64,000 nucleotides of DNA, from NCBI RefSeq assembly GCF_008705135.1, contig NZ_CP023694.1, forward strand, positions 6,728,501 to 6,792,500, read 5' to 3'. This document shows, in pieces, positions 39,701 to 49,123 of this stretch. A program made the position numbers and the translations under genes. The notes beneath the pieces are model-generated. The model did no database searches. It saw only the letters and a program-made list of their open reading frames with translations, and was not told the origin of the DNA. How positions within the stretch are numbered: the first letter of the stretch is position 1; every line of letters begins with the position of its first letter. This stretch comes from Streptomyces coeruleorubidus (GTDB taxonomy: Bacteria; Actinomycetota; Actinomycetes; Streptomycetales; Streptomycetaceae).

Positions 39701-40290
39701 ATCCGGAGGAGGCGCTGCGGGCGCTCGCCGACGCCACCCCGCCCGGCCTGGCCCGGCGGGTCGCCGCGCTGGTGGGGCGGGCGGCGGAGCAGCGGCCGGA
39801 ACTCGCCGGGCACGTGGCCGCGTACGTGGACCAGCGGCTCGACCGGGGTGCTGCCGCCCGGGCCGTGCTCCTGCCGCTGGTCACCTGCCTGCTGGAGGGC
39901 GGCCCGGTGCGGCTGCGGTGTGCCCTGGCCGCGGTCCTCGCCCCGCCCGGCATCCCCGCCTCCCGCCCGCTGCGCCGCGAGCTGCGCGACGTTCTCCTGG
40001 CCCGCGAGCACGACACCGACGTCCTGGACGCTCTGCTGCACGCCGCCGCCCGGAACGGCGGTGACGAACTGCGCGACCTCATCCGCCGCGTCGGACTGCT
40101 CCTCGTGCGGACCCCGGAGGGCGCGGCCCGCTTCGACCGGGCCCTGGTCGACCTCGGCCGGCACGTGCCGGGCTTCGCCGCGCGCATGGTCCGCTGGCTG
40201 GCCGACGCGCCCGGGGACTGGGCGGTGCTGGTCGGGCCGAGCGCCCACCGGACGATCGAGAACCTGGCGGGTGTGAGCGTGCCCGTATGA
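36769..40290 (+). CDS. Trypsin-like/STAND-NTPase-like protein, degenerate active sites
   Basis: 1173 aa, function unknown. The N-terminal domain (about 40-210) has a trypsin/HtrA-like fold: GTGFLADHHGTLVTSHEAV (His67), ALDLALVRT (Asp100), but the serine motif GxSGGP reads GAAGGP (Ala180). A P-loop ATPase domain follows with GAPGSGRTT, where the Walker A Lys is Arg300, and a Walker B-like LLLLLDGPEEMP. The remaining roughly 570 residues are predicted helical repeats. This order resembles STAND/NACHT signalling proteins. ATG behind GGGGAGG. It sits between truB and ribF, and from memory a similar large protein holds this place in other Streptomyces. Confidence 0.85.
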   Translation: MTSRNRSGETQDSAPASQDRPGTAQRTTEGTDGGTAGPALVRIHDPAGRPRGTGFLADHHGTLVTSHEAVDGLPRLVLHGAGDRRRVVSADAVTPLPALDLALVRTEGLGVPPLPVTVRGGAGTGAYVRIAAGGWREARVLGSTAVTYTATDRLHRLDDALELAVGTAGRDALRLGGGAAGGPVLDAATGAVVGVLGTALRSGHSDVGFAVPLRSRASIAAGPLAELLAENAATVPAYGADLNLAGVLELTGTAVGLDGPPGGTGLPEPVERAAVAAEFSAFQAGPAAVLGLVGAPGSGRTTELAALAARRARSGHPTLWLPGCEVRDDDASVADAARRALMRAAPAVAASRSRFLPADLGDTTPERLARLAGALGRPLLLLLDGPEEMPPARARRLADWTEGTVRWLRETGVRLVVACRPEYWERAGFPAEVLYRPAGAAERPAAVRLGDLTEEEAREARLRHGVPESALVDADARHPLTLRLLAEIRDALGGVVDGPESAGAPAGPGGPGGPGGPGATVDRDDVFAAYLDLMSLRVAVRLAAGNGLCGTAVRRLAAKVAGQVHEAARRSLGPGPGDLDREAFEAVFPWGPAPARLGGGTGWASAVLAEGLLVPAGAGYRFAHEEFADWLQGLHLDLDEALDALVHRRPDAHSDPVPHHRIGPVVQALLFLARHHGTGRLASRLADLVHALDADPRSWWAARLLAGTLSAVPEATPYTEVLRLLADRIVAWRRQERPVPEEVGPAFWAAVRLPEDERFALLRRLVHADGPPCEAGPRFLDTVARLLAADPTAVQPLLARWFDDDQPLPATPHATVATAAQALLHTHRHGAPDDLADVLVGRAHRRADELLAVLAEEEPSAVCRAVDRWARDERPARRSAAMAHGLRVAPHVRTGGDRALLRYAALTLLARPADRALHGGALALLVQDSHTRARYLPRALEHFAAGDPHLPPDAPAAALPAHPEPVLAAFAVRLERPDPEEALRALADATPPGLARRVAALVGRAAEQRPELAGHVAAYVDQRLDRGAAARAVLLPLVTCLLEGGPVRLRCALAAVLAPPGIPASRPLRRELRDVLLAREHDTDVLDALLHAAARNGGDELRDLIRRVGLLLVRTPEGAARFDRALVDLGRHVPGFAARMVRWLADAPGDWAVLVGPSAHRTIENLAGVSVPV

Positions 40291-40459
40291 GGGGGATCCC
40301 GCGCAGGCCGGAGAGGACGCAGCGTCGTGCGCCCCGTCACAGCCCCCATGCCGATGCGGGCCGGAGACACCCGGCATGGCACCCTTAGACCTGCGTACGA
40401 GGCAACCAGCTACAACCACGGACACGGGTTCGACGAGCTTTCGACAAGGAGCAGGCACA

Positions 40460-41416
40460 GTGCAGCGCTGGCGTGGCTTGGAGGACATCCCCCAGGACTG
40501 GGGGCGCAGCGTCGTCACCATCGGCTCCTACGACGGAGTCCACCGCGGACACCAGCTGATCATCCGGCATGCCGTGAACCGCGCCCGCGAACTGGGCGTC
40601 CCAGCCGTCGTCGTCACCTTCGACCCGCATCCCAGCGAGGTCGTCCGCCCCGGCAGCCACCCGCCGCTGCTCGCCCCGCACCACCGCCGCGCCGAACTCA
40701 TGGCCGACCTGGGCGTGGACGCGGTGCTCATCCTGCCCTTCACGACCGAGTTCTCGAAGCTGTCCCCGGCTGACTTCGTCGTCAAGGTCCTCGTCGACAA
40801 GCTGCACGCCAAGGCCGTCGTCGAGGGCCCCAACTTCCGCTTCGGCCACAAGGCCGCCGGCAACGTGGAGTTCCTGGCCACGCAGGGCAAGACCTACGAC
40901 TTCGAGGTCGAGGTCGTCGACCTGTACGTCACCGGCGAGGCGGGCGGCGGCGAGCCGTTCTCCTCGACGCTGACCCGGCGTCTGGTCGCCGAGGGCGACG
41001 TCGAGGGCGCCGCCGAGATCCTGGGCCGCCCGCACCGGGTGGAGGGCGTCGTCGTCCGGGGCGCCCAGCGCGGCCGCGAGATGGGCTTCCCGACCGCCAA
41101 CGTCGAGACCCTGCCGCACACCGCCATCCCCGCCGACGGTGTCTACGCCGGCTGGCTGCACGCCCAGGGCGAGGCGATGCCGGCCGCGATCTCCGTCGGC
41201 ACGAACCCGCAGTTCGACGGCACCGAGCGCACGGTGGAGGCGTACGCCATCGACCGCGTGGGCCTCGACCTGTACGGCCTCCATGTCGCCGTCGACTTCC
41301 TGGCGTTCGTACGGGGGCAGGCCAGGTTCGACACGCTGGACGCGCTGCTGGTGCAGATCGCCGAGGACGTCAAGCGCTGCCGGGAACTGGTGGCGGCGGC
41401 CGAGCGGTCCGCCTAG
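40460..41416 (+). CDS. ribF: Bifunctional riboflavin kinase/FAD synthetase
   Basis: 318-aa enzyme making FMN and then FAD. The N-terminal nucleotidyltransferase has TIGSYDGVHRGHQ and the C-terminal riboflavin kinase has GFPTANVE. GTG start chosen because the family N-terminus (MQRWRGLEDIP) begins there and AAGGAG lies upstream. Confidence 0.96.
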   Translation: MQRWRGLEDIPQDWGRSVVTIGSYDGVHRGHQLIIRHAVNRARELGVPAVVVTFDPHPSEVVRPGSHPPLLAPHHRRAELMADLGVDAVLILPFTTEFSKLSPADFVVKVLVDKLHAKAVVEGPNFRFGHKAAGNVEFLATQGKTYDFEVEVVDLYVTGEAGGGEPFSSTLTRRLVAEGDVEGAAEILGRPHRVEGVVVRGAQRGREMGFPTANVETLPHTAIPADGVYAGWLHAQGEAMPAAISVGTNPQFDGTERTVEAYAIDRVGLDLYGLHVAVDFLAFVRGQARFDTLDALLVQIAEDVKRCRELVAAAERSA

Positions 41417-41441
41417 CGTCCGGACACACCCCGCGCACTCG

Positions 41442-42125
41442 TCATGCGCTTGCGGCCTCGTCCGGGTGGAGGGCGTCGAGGATGAGGGCGAGGCCGAAGG
41501 CGAACTCGCCGGCGTAGTCGTAGCCGGGCTTGAGGACGTGCTCGGTGGCCAGTTCGGTGAGGTGGGGGTAGGTGTCGGCGGGCATGTCGCGCAGGACGGC
41601 GCCCGCGACCTCGTCCAGTTCCGCCGCGCCCCTGAACGGCAAGCTCAGCTCCTGGAGCACGAACCCGTACAGGTAGCTGTCGATCAGCGAGACGGCGTGC
41701 GCGGCCATGGGGACGGAGAATCCTCCGGCGCGCAGCGTTCCGATGACGGCGTCGTGATGGCGCAGGGTCGCCGGGCCGGGCTGGGAGCGGGAGTCCATGA
41801 GGCCGACGGCCCAGGGGTGGCGCAGCAGGACGGCACGGGCGGAGTCCGCGCGGTGGCGCAGGGCGCTCTTCCAGTCCATCTCGCGCGGCGGTAGGTCGAT
41901 CTCGCCGAACACCGCGTCCACCATGCCGTCGAGGATGTCCTCCCGGCCCGCGACGTGGTGGTAGAGCGACATCGCCTCGACGCCCAGCGGTTCGGCGATG
42001 GCCCGCATGGTGAGCGCGGCCGCTCCCTTCTCGTCCGCCACTGCCATCGCCGTGCGGATCACACGCTCGCGACTGAGCGGCGTGCGCGCCGACGCCCCCC
42101 GCCTGCCCTTGTTTCCGCCGCCCAC
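41442..42125 (-). CDS. TetR-family regulator
   Basis: 227 aa. Helix-turn-helix near residues 20-60 (ALTMRAIAEPLGVEAMSLYHHVAGRE), with a TetR_C-type ligand domain. GTG start after AAGGAGG. It is divergent from an NAD(P)-binding oxidoreductase gene; two matching palindromes in the 108-nt gap are its likely operators. It probably controls both genes; the effector is unknown. Confidence 0.9.
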   Translation of the reverse strand: MGGGNKGRRGASARTPLSRERVIRTAMAVADEKGAAALTMRAIAEPLGVEAMSLYHHVAGREDILDGMVDAVFGEIDLPPREMDWKSALRHRADSARAVLLRHPWAVGLMDSRSQPGPATLRHHDAVIGTLRAGGFSVPMAAHAVSLIDSYLYGFVLQELSLPFRGAAELDEVAGAVLRDMPADTYPHLTELATEHVLKPGYDYAGEFAFGLALILDALHPDEAASA

Positions 42126-42160
42126 CCAGGGCCCTCCTTCTGACTTCCTCGTGCGCTCCC

Positions 42161-42189
42161 TTGACCGCCTTACAGCATAAGGCTAGCTT
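42161..42189 (+). promoter_or_regulatory. Promoter of the NAD(P)-binding protein gene
   Basis: TTGACC (42161-42166) and TAGCTT (42184-42189) are spaced by exactly 17 nt, and operator 1 fills that spacer. Confidence 0.55.
42168..42182. promoter_or_regulatory. TetR operator 1
   Basis: CCTTACAGCATAAGG: 5-bp inverted arms (6 bp if the flanking G and C are included) around CAGCA. Confidence 0.7.
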
Positions 42190-42190
42190 G

Positions 42191-42205
42191 CCTTACAACA
42201 TAAGG
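42191..42205. promoter_or_regulatory. TetR operator 2
   Basis: CCTTACAACATAAGG, identical to operator 1 at 14 of 15 positions and centred 23 bp from it. Confidence 0.7.
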
Positions 42206-42233
42206 TAGGCATCCCGGTGAAAGGGGCCGCGCC

Positions 42234-42944
<711 letters not shown>

Positions 42945-42982
42945 CCGGGCGACGCGGTGAGCAGACGGTCCCGGCCTCGCCC

Positions 42983-43980
42983 TCAGCGCGCAGCCCAGTG
43001 GCATGCCACCTGGGCCGTGCCGCTCCCGTCGAGGATCTCAGGGTCCTGGCTGCGGCACGCGTCCGCGACACCCGCCCGTTCCGCCTCACCGCTCGCGAGG
43101 ATCTGGCAGCGGGCGTGGAAGCGGCAGCCGGACGGCACCCGCGACGGGTCCGGGGGCTCGCCGGTGAGGACCACCGGGTCGCCGGGTGCCTCGGGGAGCA
43201 CCGACAGCAGGGCCTGGGTGTACGGGTGGCGGGGCGCGGTCAGGACCTGCTCCACCGCGCCCGTCTCCACGATCCGGCCCAGATACATCACGGCGACCCG
43301 GTCGGCGATGTTCCAGGCCAGTCCCAGGTCGTGCGTGACGACCAGCGCGGACAGGCCAAGCCCGGTGCGCAGCCGCAGCAGCAGGGCGAGGATCTCACCG
43401 CGCACGGAGGCGTCGAGGGACGCCACCGGCTCGTCGGCGACGAGGAGTTCGGGTTCCAGGACGAGCGCGCCCGCGATGACGACCCGCTGGCGCTGCCCGC
43501 CCGACAGTTCGTGCGGATAGCGCAGGAAGAAGCGCTCCGGGGGCCGCAGCCCGGCCCGGGACAGGGCCTCGGCGACCGCCGTCCGTTCGTCACCGCCGTA
43601 GCCGTGGATGCGCAGGCCCTCGGCGACCGCGTCGTACACCGTGTGCCGCGGGTTGAGCGAGCCGCTCGGGTCCTGGAGGACCAGCTGGACGCGCTTGCGG
43701 TACGCCTTGAGGGACCGGCCGGAGTACTCCAGCGGGCGGCCGTCGAAGGTGACCCGGCCCGAGGTCGGCTCGACCAGGCCCAGCAGACAGCGGGCCAGGG
43801 TCGTCTTGCCGCAGCCGGACTCGCCGACCAGCGCGACGATCTCGCCGGGCCGGATGTCGAGGTCGACCCCGTCCACCGCCCGGGCCCGGGGGCCGCCGTG
43901 CCGGCCGGGGAAGGTGACGTGCAGGTCCTGGGCGCTCAGCAGAGGTGCCGTGGTGACCTCGGGGGCCGTGGGGGACGTGG

Positions 43981-43984
<4 letters not shown>
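42983..43984 (-). CDS. Peptide/nickel-type ABC importer ATPase (DppF-like)
   Basis: 333 aa ATP-binding subunit. Walker A GESGCGKTT, signature LSGGQRQR, Walker B LLVADEP, H-loop VVTHD. The oligopeptide-type C-terminal domain (PSGCRFHARCQ) is present. ATG start overlaps the upstream ATPase gene by 4 nt. Last gene of the five-gene importer operon. Confidence 0.94.
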
Positions 43985-44996
<1,012 letters not shown>

Positions 44997-45000
<4 letters not shown>

Positions 45001-45911
45001 CGCGACACCCCCAGCCTGGGGTTGAGGACGGACTCCACGGCCCGCCCGCACAGCGTGAACGCCAGCGCCACCACGGCGATGGCGATGCCCGGCGGCACCA
45101 GGTACCACCAGTCCCCGGCACTGACCGCACCCGCCTCGCGCGCGTCCTGGAGCAGCCCGCCCCACGACACGACCGTCGGGTCACCGAGACCGAGGAAGGC
45201 CAGCGTCGCCTCGGCGAGGATGGCGGTGGAGATGATCAGAGTCGTCTGCGCCAGCACCAGCGGCATCACGTTGGGCAGTACGTGCCGGGACATGATGTGC
45301 CAGTGCCCGCCGCCGAGCGCCTTCGCCCGCTCGATGTACGGCCGCGTCTCCACGGCGAGGGTCTGCGCACGCACCAGCCGGGCCGTGGTCGGCCAGGTGG
45401 TGACGCCGATCGCGACCACGGTCGTGGTCATCGAGCGGGACATCACGGTGGCCAGGGCGATCGCCAGCACCAGCGTCGGCATGACCAGGAACCAGTCGGT
45501 GACCCGCATCATCACCGTCGCGTACCAGCCCTTGAAGTGGCCCGCCGTGACCCCGATCAGGGTGCCGATCGCCACCGACAGCACCGCCGCGAGCAGCCCG
45601 ACCAGCAGCGACACCCGCGAGCCCCAGACCACCAGGCCCAGCAGGTCCCGCCCGAACTGGTCCGTGCCGAGCGGGAACTCGGCGCTCGGGCTCTGCATCG
45701 GGCGCCCCGGCGCGGTGGTCACACTGCTCACGTCGGAGCCGACGAACAGCGGTGCGAACAGCGCCAGCAGCGCGCACAGGGCGAGCGCGGCCAGGCCGTA
45801 CAGCCCCGCCCGCTCGGCGCGGTACTGCCGCCAGAAGCGCGCGACGGAGGCCCGGCGCCGCTGCCGGGCCAGGGCGCGCGGGCTCGTGCCGGTGCCGGTC
45901 GTCGTCGTCAT
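44997..45911 (-). CDS. Peptide/nickel-type ABC permease (DppC-like)
   Basis: 304 aa, about six membrane helices. FPLGTDQFGRDLL is typical of DppC. The EAA loop is in YIERAKALGGGHWHIMSRHVLPN. ATG start overlaps the preceding permease stop by 4 nt. Confidence 0.94.
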
Positions 45912-46954
45912 CGGGCCACCCGGGGGTCCAGCAGTGGATAGACCAGGTCGGCGAGGGTGTTCATCACGATCACCGCGGCGGCGAACACGAAGAACAGCCC
46001 CTGCACCAGCGGCAGGTCGGGCACGCTCAGCGCCTGGTAGAACAGCCCGCCGAGGCCCGGCCAGGAGAACACCGTCTCCACGAGGATCACGCCCGCCACC
46101 GTCCGGCCGAGGTTGATGAAGATCAGCGTCACGGTCGGCAGCAGGGCGTTCGGCACGGCGTGCCGGCGCCGCACCAGGTCGTCGCGCAGCCCCTTGGCCC
46201 GCGCGGTCGTCAGATAGTCACTGCCCATCTCGTCCAGCAGCGCCGACCGGGTGACCAGCAGCGTCTGCCCGTACTCCACGGCCACCAGCGTCACCACCGG
46301 CAGTACCAGATGGTGCGCCACGTCGAGGACGTACGCGAAGCCCTCCTCGCCGCCCGACTCCATGCCGCCGGTCGGGAACATGCCCGGGACCGGGCCGACG
46401 CCCACCGCCAGCACGATGATCAGCAGCAGCCCGAGCCAGAAGGACGGGATGGAGTACAGCGTGAGCGCCAGGCCGGTGTTGATCCGGTCGCCGAGCCCGC
46501 CGCGCCGCCACGCCGAGCGGGTGCCGAGGAAGATGCCCAGCGCGGTGTAGAGGACGAAGGCGGTCCCGGTCAGCAGCAGGGTGTTCGGCAGCGCCTCGGT
46601 GATCTTGTCGGCGACCGGGGCACGGAACTGGTACGACGTCCCGAAGTCGCCGGTGAGCGCCTTGCCGCAGTAGTCCGTGAACTGCCGCCACAGCGGCAGG
46701 TCGAGCCCGAACTCCTCGCGATAGGCGGCCAGTTGCTCGGCCGAGACCTGGCGGCCGCCCGTCATGGTCTTCACCGGGTCGCCGGGGATCAGCCGGAAGA
46801 GGAAGAAGCTGGTGACGAGCACGGCCAGCAGCGATACGGCGGCGCCCGCCACCTTGCTCGCGAGGTACCGCGGATACGCGGAGCTCTTGCGTACCCGCGG
46901 CCCGGCCGCCGTGTGTTTGTCCTCGACCAGCGCGGGTGTCGCGTCAGCGGTCAT
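45908..46954 (-). CDS. Peptide/nickel-type ABC permease (DppB-like)
   Basis: 348 aa. N-terminal helix ending FFLFRLIPGDP, GLDLPLWRQF, then five further helices, and the EAA-type loop DYLTTARAKGLRDDLVRRRHAVPN. Pairs with the DppC-like permease. The gene begins 19 nt downstream of the substrate-binding protein. Confidence 0.94.
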   Translation of the reverse strand: MTADATPALVEDKHTAAGPRVRKSSAYPRYLASKVAGAAVSLLAVLVTSFFLFRLIPGDPVKTMTGGRQVSAEQLAAYREEFGLDLPLWRQFTDYCGKALTGDFGTSYQFRAPVADKITEALPNTLLLTGTAFVLYTALGIFLGTRSAWRRGGLGDRINTGLALTLYSIPSFWLGLLLIIVLAVGVGPVPGMFPTGGMESGGEEGFAYVLDVAHHLVLPVVTLVAVEYGQTLLVTRSALLDEMGSDYLTTARAKGLRDDLVRRRHAVPNALLPTVTLIFINLGRTVAGVILVETVFSWPGLGGLFYQALSVPDLPLVQGLFFVFAAAVIVMNTLADLVYPLLDPRVAR

Positions 46955-46973
46955 GAGTGTCCGTTCACCCGCT

Positions 46974-48827
46974 CTACTCGCGGTCCTCGGCGGTGGAGCG
47001 CCGCCGCATCGCCGCGAAGACGCCGAGTCCGGCGAGGACCACGACGCCTCCGACGATCCCGGCCACGACCCCCGTCGACGACGCGTTGTCCGACGAGCCG
47101 CTCGACTCCGCCGGGACCGCCGACCACCAGCTCCAGTAGCCGTCCTGGCCGTAGATGTTCCCCGCCTTCGCCGGCATGGTCGTGATGGACTCGATCTGGT
47201 CCGTCCGGTAGGCCTCGACCGCGTTCGGATACGCCATGACGTTCATGTACCCGAGGTCGTACAGCCGCGACTCCATCTGCTTGACGATGTCCGCCCGTTT
47301 GGCGGGGTCGTACTCGGTGAGCTGCCGGGCGTAGAGCTCGTCGTACTTCTTGTCGCAGATGAAGTTGTCGGTGGCGCCCGTCTCCTCCGGGGTGGCCGGG
47401 AGCGCCCCGCAGGTGTGGATGGACAGCACGAAGTCCGGGTCCGGGTTGACCGACCAGCCGTCGAAGGCCAGGTCGTACTTGCCGGCGAGCCAGGGGTCGG
47501 TCACGTTGTCCAGGCAGTTGAGCTGGACGCCGATGCCGAGCTCGCCCCACCACTCCTGGAGGTACTTGCCGACCGCCTTGTCGTTCGGGTCGGTGGCGTG
47601 GCACAGGACGCGGTAGGTGATGGGCTTGCCGTCCTTGCCGACGCGCTTGCCGTCGCCGTTCTTCTTGTAACCCGCCTGGTCGAGCATCCGGGCCGCCTCG
47701 GCCGGGTCGTACGTCAGCTTCCGGTCGCTCGACGGCTTCCAGAAGTACTGCGAGAAGCGCGGCGGGATGTAGCCCTCGCCCTCGACGGCGTGTCCCTGGA
47801 ACACCTTGTCGATGACGGCCTTGCGGTCGACGGCCTTGAACAGCGCGTTCCGTACCCGCTGGTCCAGCAGGGACGGGTGGCCGTCACCGAACTTCCTGCC
47901 GTTCTTCGCCTTCGCGCCCGGGTTGGTGGCGAGGGCGTAGAAACGACGGCCGGGGGCGTCGTTGACCTTGATGTTCTCCGCGCCCTCCAGGGACGCCGCC
48001 TGAGCGGGCGTCAGGGACGGCGAGCCGGCGACGAACGACACCTCACCCTTGCGCAGCGCCGACACCGCCGCGTCCTGGTCCTTGTAGTAGCGGAAGACCA
48101 GCTCGTCGAACTTCGGCGATCCGCGCCAGAAGCTCTTGTTGGCCTTGAGCCGGACGTAGCTGTCGGCCTTGTACCCGGTCAGCACGAACGGCCCGTTGCC
48201 CACCACCGGGAAGCTCTTGTCGTTGTTGAACTCGGAGAAGTCCGAGACCTTCTCCCACACGTGCTTCGGCACGATCGGCACATCGAGCGCGGTCATCGTG
48301 GCCTGCGGCTTCTTCAGCTCGATGACCAGCTTGGTCGGGCTGGGCGCCGTCACCTTCCGGAAGTTGCCGACGTAACTGCCGTTCGCCGTGGCCGCGCCGG
48401 AGTCGGTCATCATCTTGTTGAACGTCCACGCCGCGTCCTCGGCCGTGGCCTGCTTGCCGTCCGACCACTTGGAGTTCGAGCGGATCGTGTACGTCCAGGT
48501 CAGCTTGTCCGGCGACGGCTCCCACTTGGTGGCCAGGCCTGCGATGGCGTGGTTGTCCTTGGGGTCGTAGTTCGTCAGGTACTCGTACATGAGCCGGTGA
48601 ATGCTCGTACTGAGCAGCCGGACCGCCAGGAACGGGCTGAGCGAGTCCACGCTCTGCGCCACCGCCACGGTCAGCACCTTCTTGCCGTCGTCGGCCGCCC
48701 GGGCCTGCCGGGGCGCCGGATCGAGCGGGGTGGCGAGACCGGCGGTGAGGGTGAGCGCCGCCGCTCCGGCCATGGCGACGAGCCTGAGGCCGCGCGGGAG
48801 GCTGCGTGTCTGATCTTTCGTGCCCAT
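46974..48827 (-). CDS. Peptide-type ABC substrate-binding protein with C-terminal membrane anchor
   Basis: 617-aa family 5 solute-binding protein. A Sec-type signal lies at the N-terminus (about residues 1-45, ending in ARA-AD) with no lipobox Cys. The C-terminus has a Ser-rich linker (ESSGSSDNASS), one hydrophobic helix (VVAGIVGGVVVLAGLGVFAAM) and RRRS, so the protein is likely tethered by that helix. ATG chosen with GAGGT upstream. First gene of the importer operon; the ligand (peptide, nickel complex or other) is unknown. Confidence 0.92.
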   Translation of the reverse strand: MGTKDQTRSLPRGLRLVAMAGAAALTLTAGLATPLDPAPRQARAADDGKKVLTVAVAQSVDSLSPFLAVRLLSTSIHRLMYEYLTNYDPKDNHAIAGLATKWEPSPDKLTWTYTIRSNSKWSDGKQATAEDAAWTFNKMMTDSGAATANGSYVGNFRKVTAPSPTKLVIELKKPQATMTALDVPIVPKHVWEKVSDFSEFNNDKSFPVVGNGPFVLTGYKADSYVRLKANKSFWRGSPKFDELVFRYYKDQDAAVSALRKGEVSFVAGSPSLTPAQAASLEGAENIKVNDAPGRRFYALATNPGAKAKNGRKFGDGHPSLLDQRVRNALFKAVDRKAVIDKVFQGHAVEGEGYIPPRFSQYFWKPSSDRKLTYDPAEAARMLDQAGYKKNGDGKRVGKDGKPITYRVLCHATDPNDKAVGKYLQEWWGELGIGVQLNCLDNVTDPWLAGKYDLAFDGWSVNPDPDFVLSIHTCGALPATPEETGATDNFICDKKYDELYARQLTEYDPAKRADIVKQMESRLYDLGYMNVMAYPNAVEAYRTDQIESITTMPAKAGNIYGQDGYWSWWSAVPAESSGSSDNASSTGVVAGIVGGVVVLAGLGVFAAMRRRSTAEDRE

Positions 48828-49045
48828 GGTCGGACCTCGCGTCATCGCTCGGACGGGAAGGACGGGTTGATCAGCTGTCAGTGGATGCTGAGTGTGTATC
48901 AGCGGCCGTCTCCACCCGTCAACGGCACGTTCACCCCTTGTGGCCTGCGGAAATAACGAATTGGCGAGCTTTTCACGGCCATTGGTCGAGACCACTGACG
49001 CGCCCCTGGCCAGGGCCTGGCAACGGATTTCGCCCCGGAACGCAC
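48828..49045 (-). promoter_or_regulatory. Upstream region of the peptide importer operon
   Basis: No coding sequence seen. It should hold the promoter of the importer operon. I see no clear operator palindrome. Confidence 0.45.
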
Positions 49046-49081
49046 CGTGGCCCGCGCCGAGTGGGAACGGCGCGGGCCACG
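49046..49081 (-). terminator. Distal terminator of ParA-like gene
   Basis: Perfect 14-bp stem (49046-49059 and 49068-49081), 8-nt loop. Second of two tandem hairpins. Confidence 0.7.
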
Positions 49082-49084
49082 AAG

Positions 49085-49114
49085 CCGATCGGCCCCTCGA
49101 AAGGGGCCGATCGG
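49085..49114 (-). terminator. Proximal terminator of ParA-like gene
   Basis: Perfect 13-bp stem (49085-49097 and 49102-49114) with a CGAA loop, 9 nt past the stop codon. Confidence 0.75.
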
Positions 49115-49123
49115 GTGAGGAGA

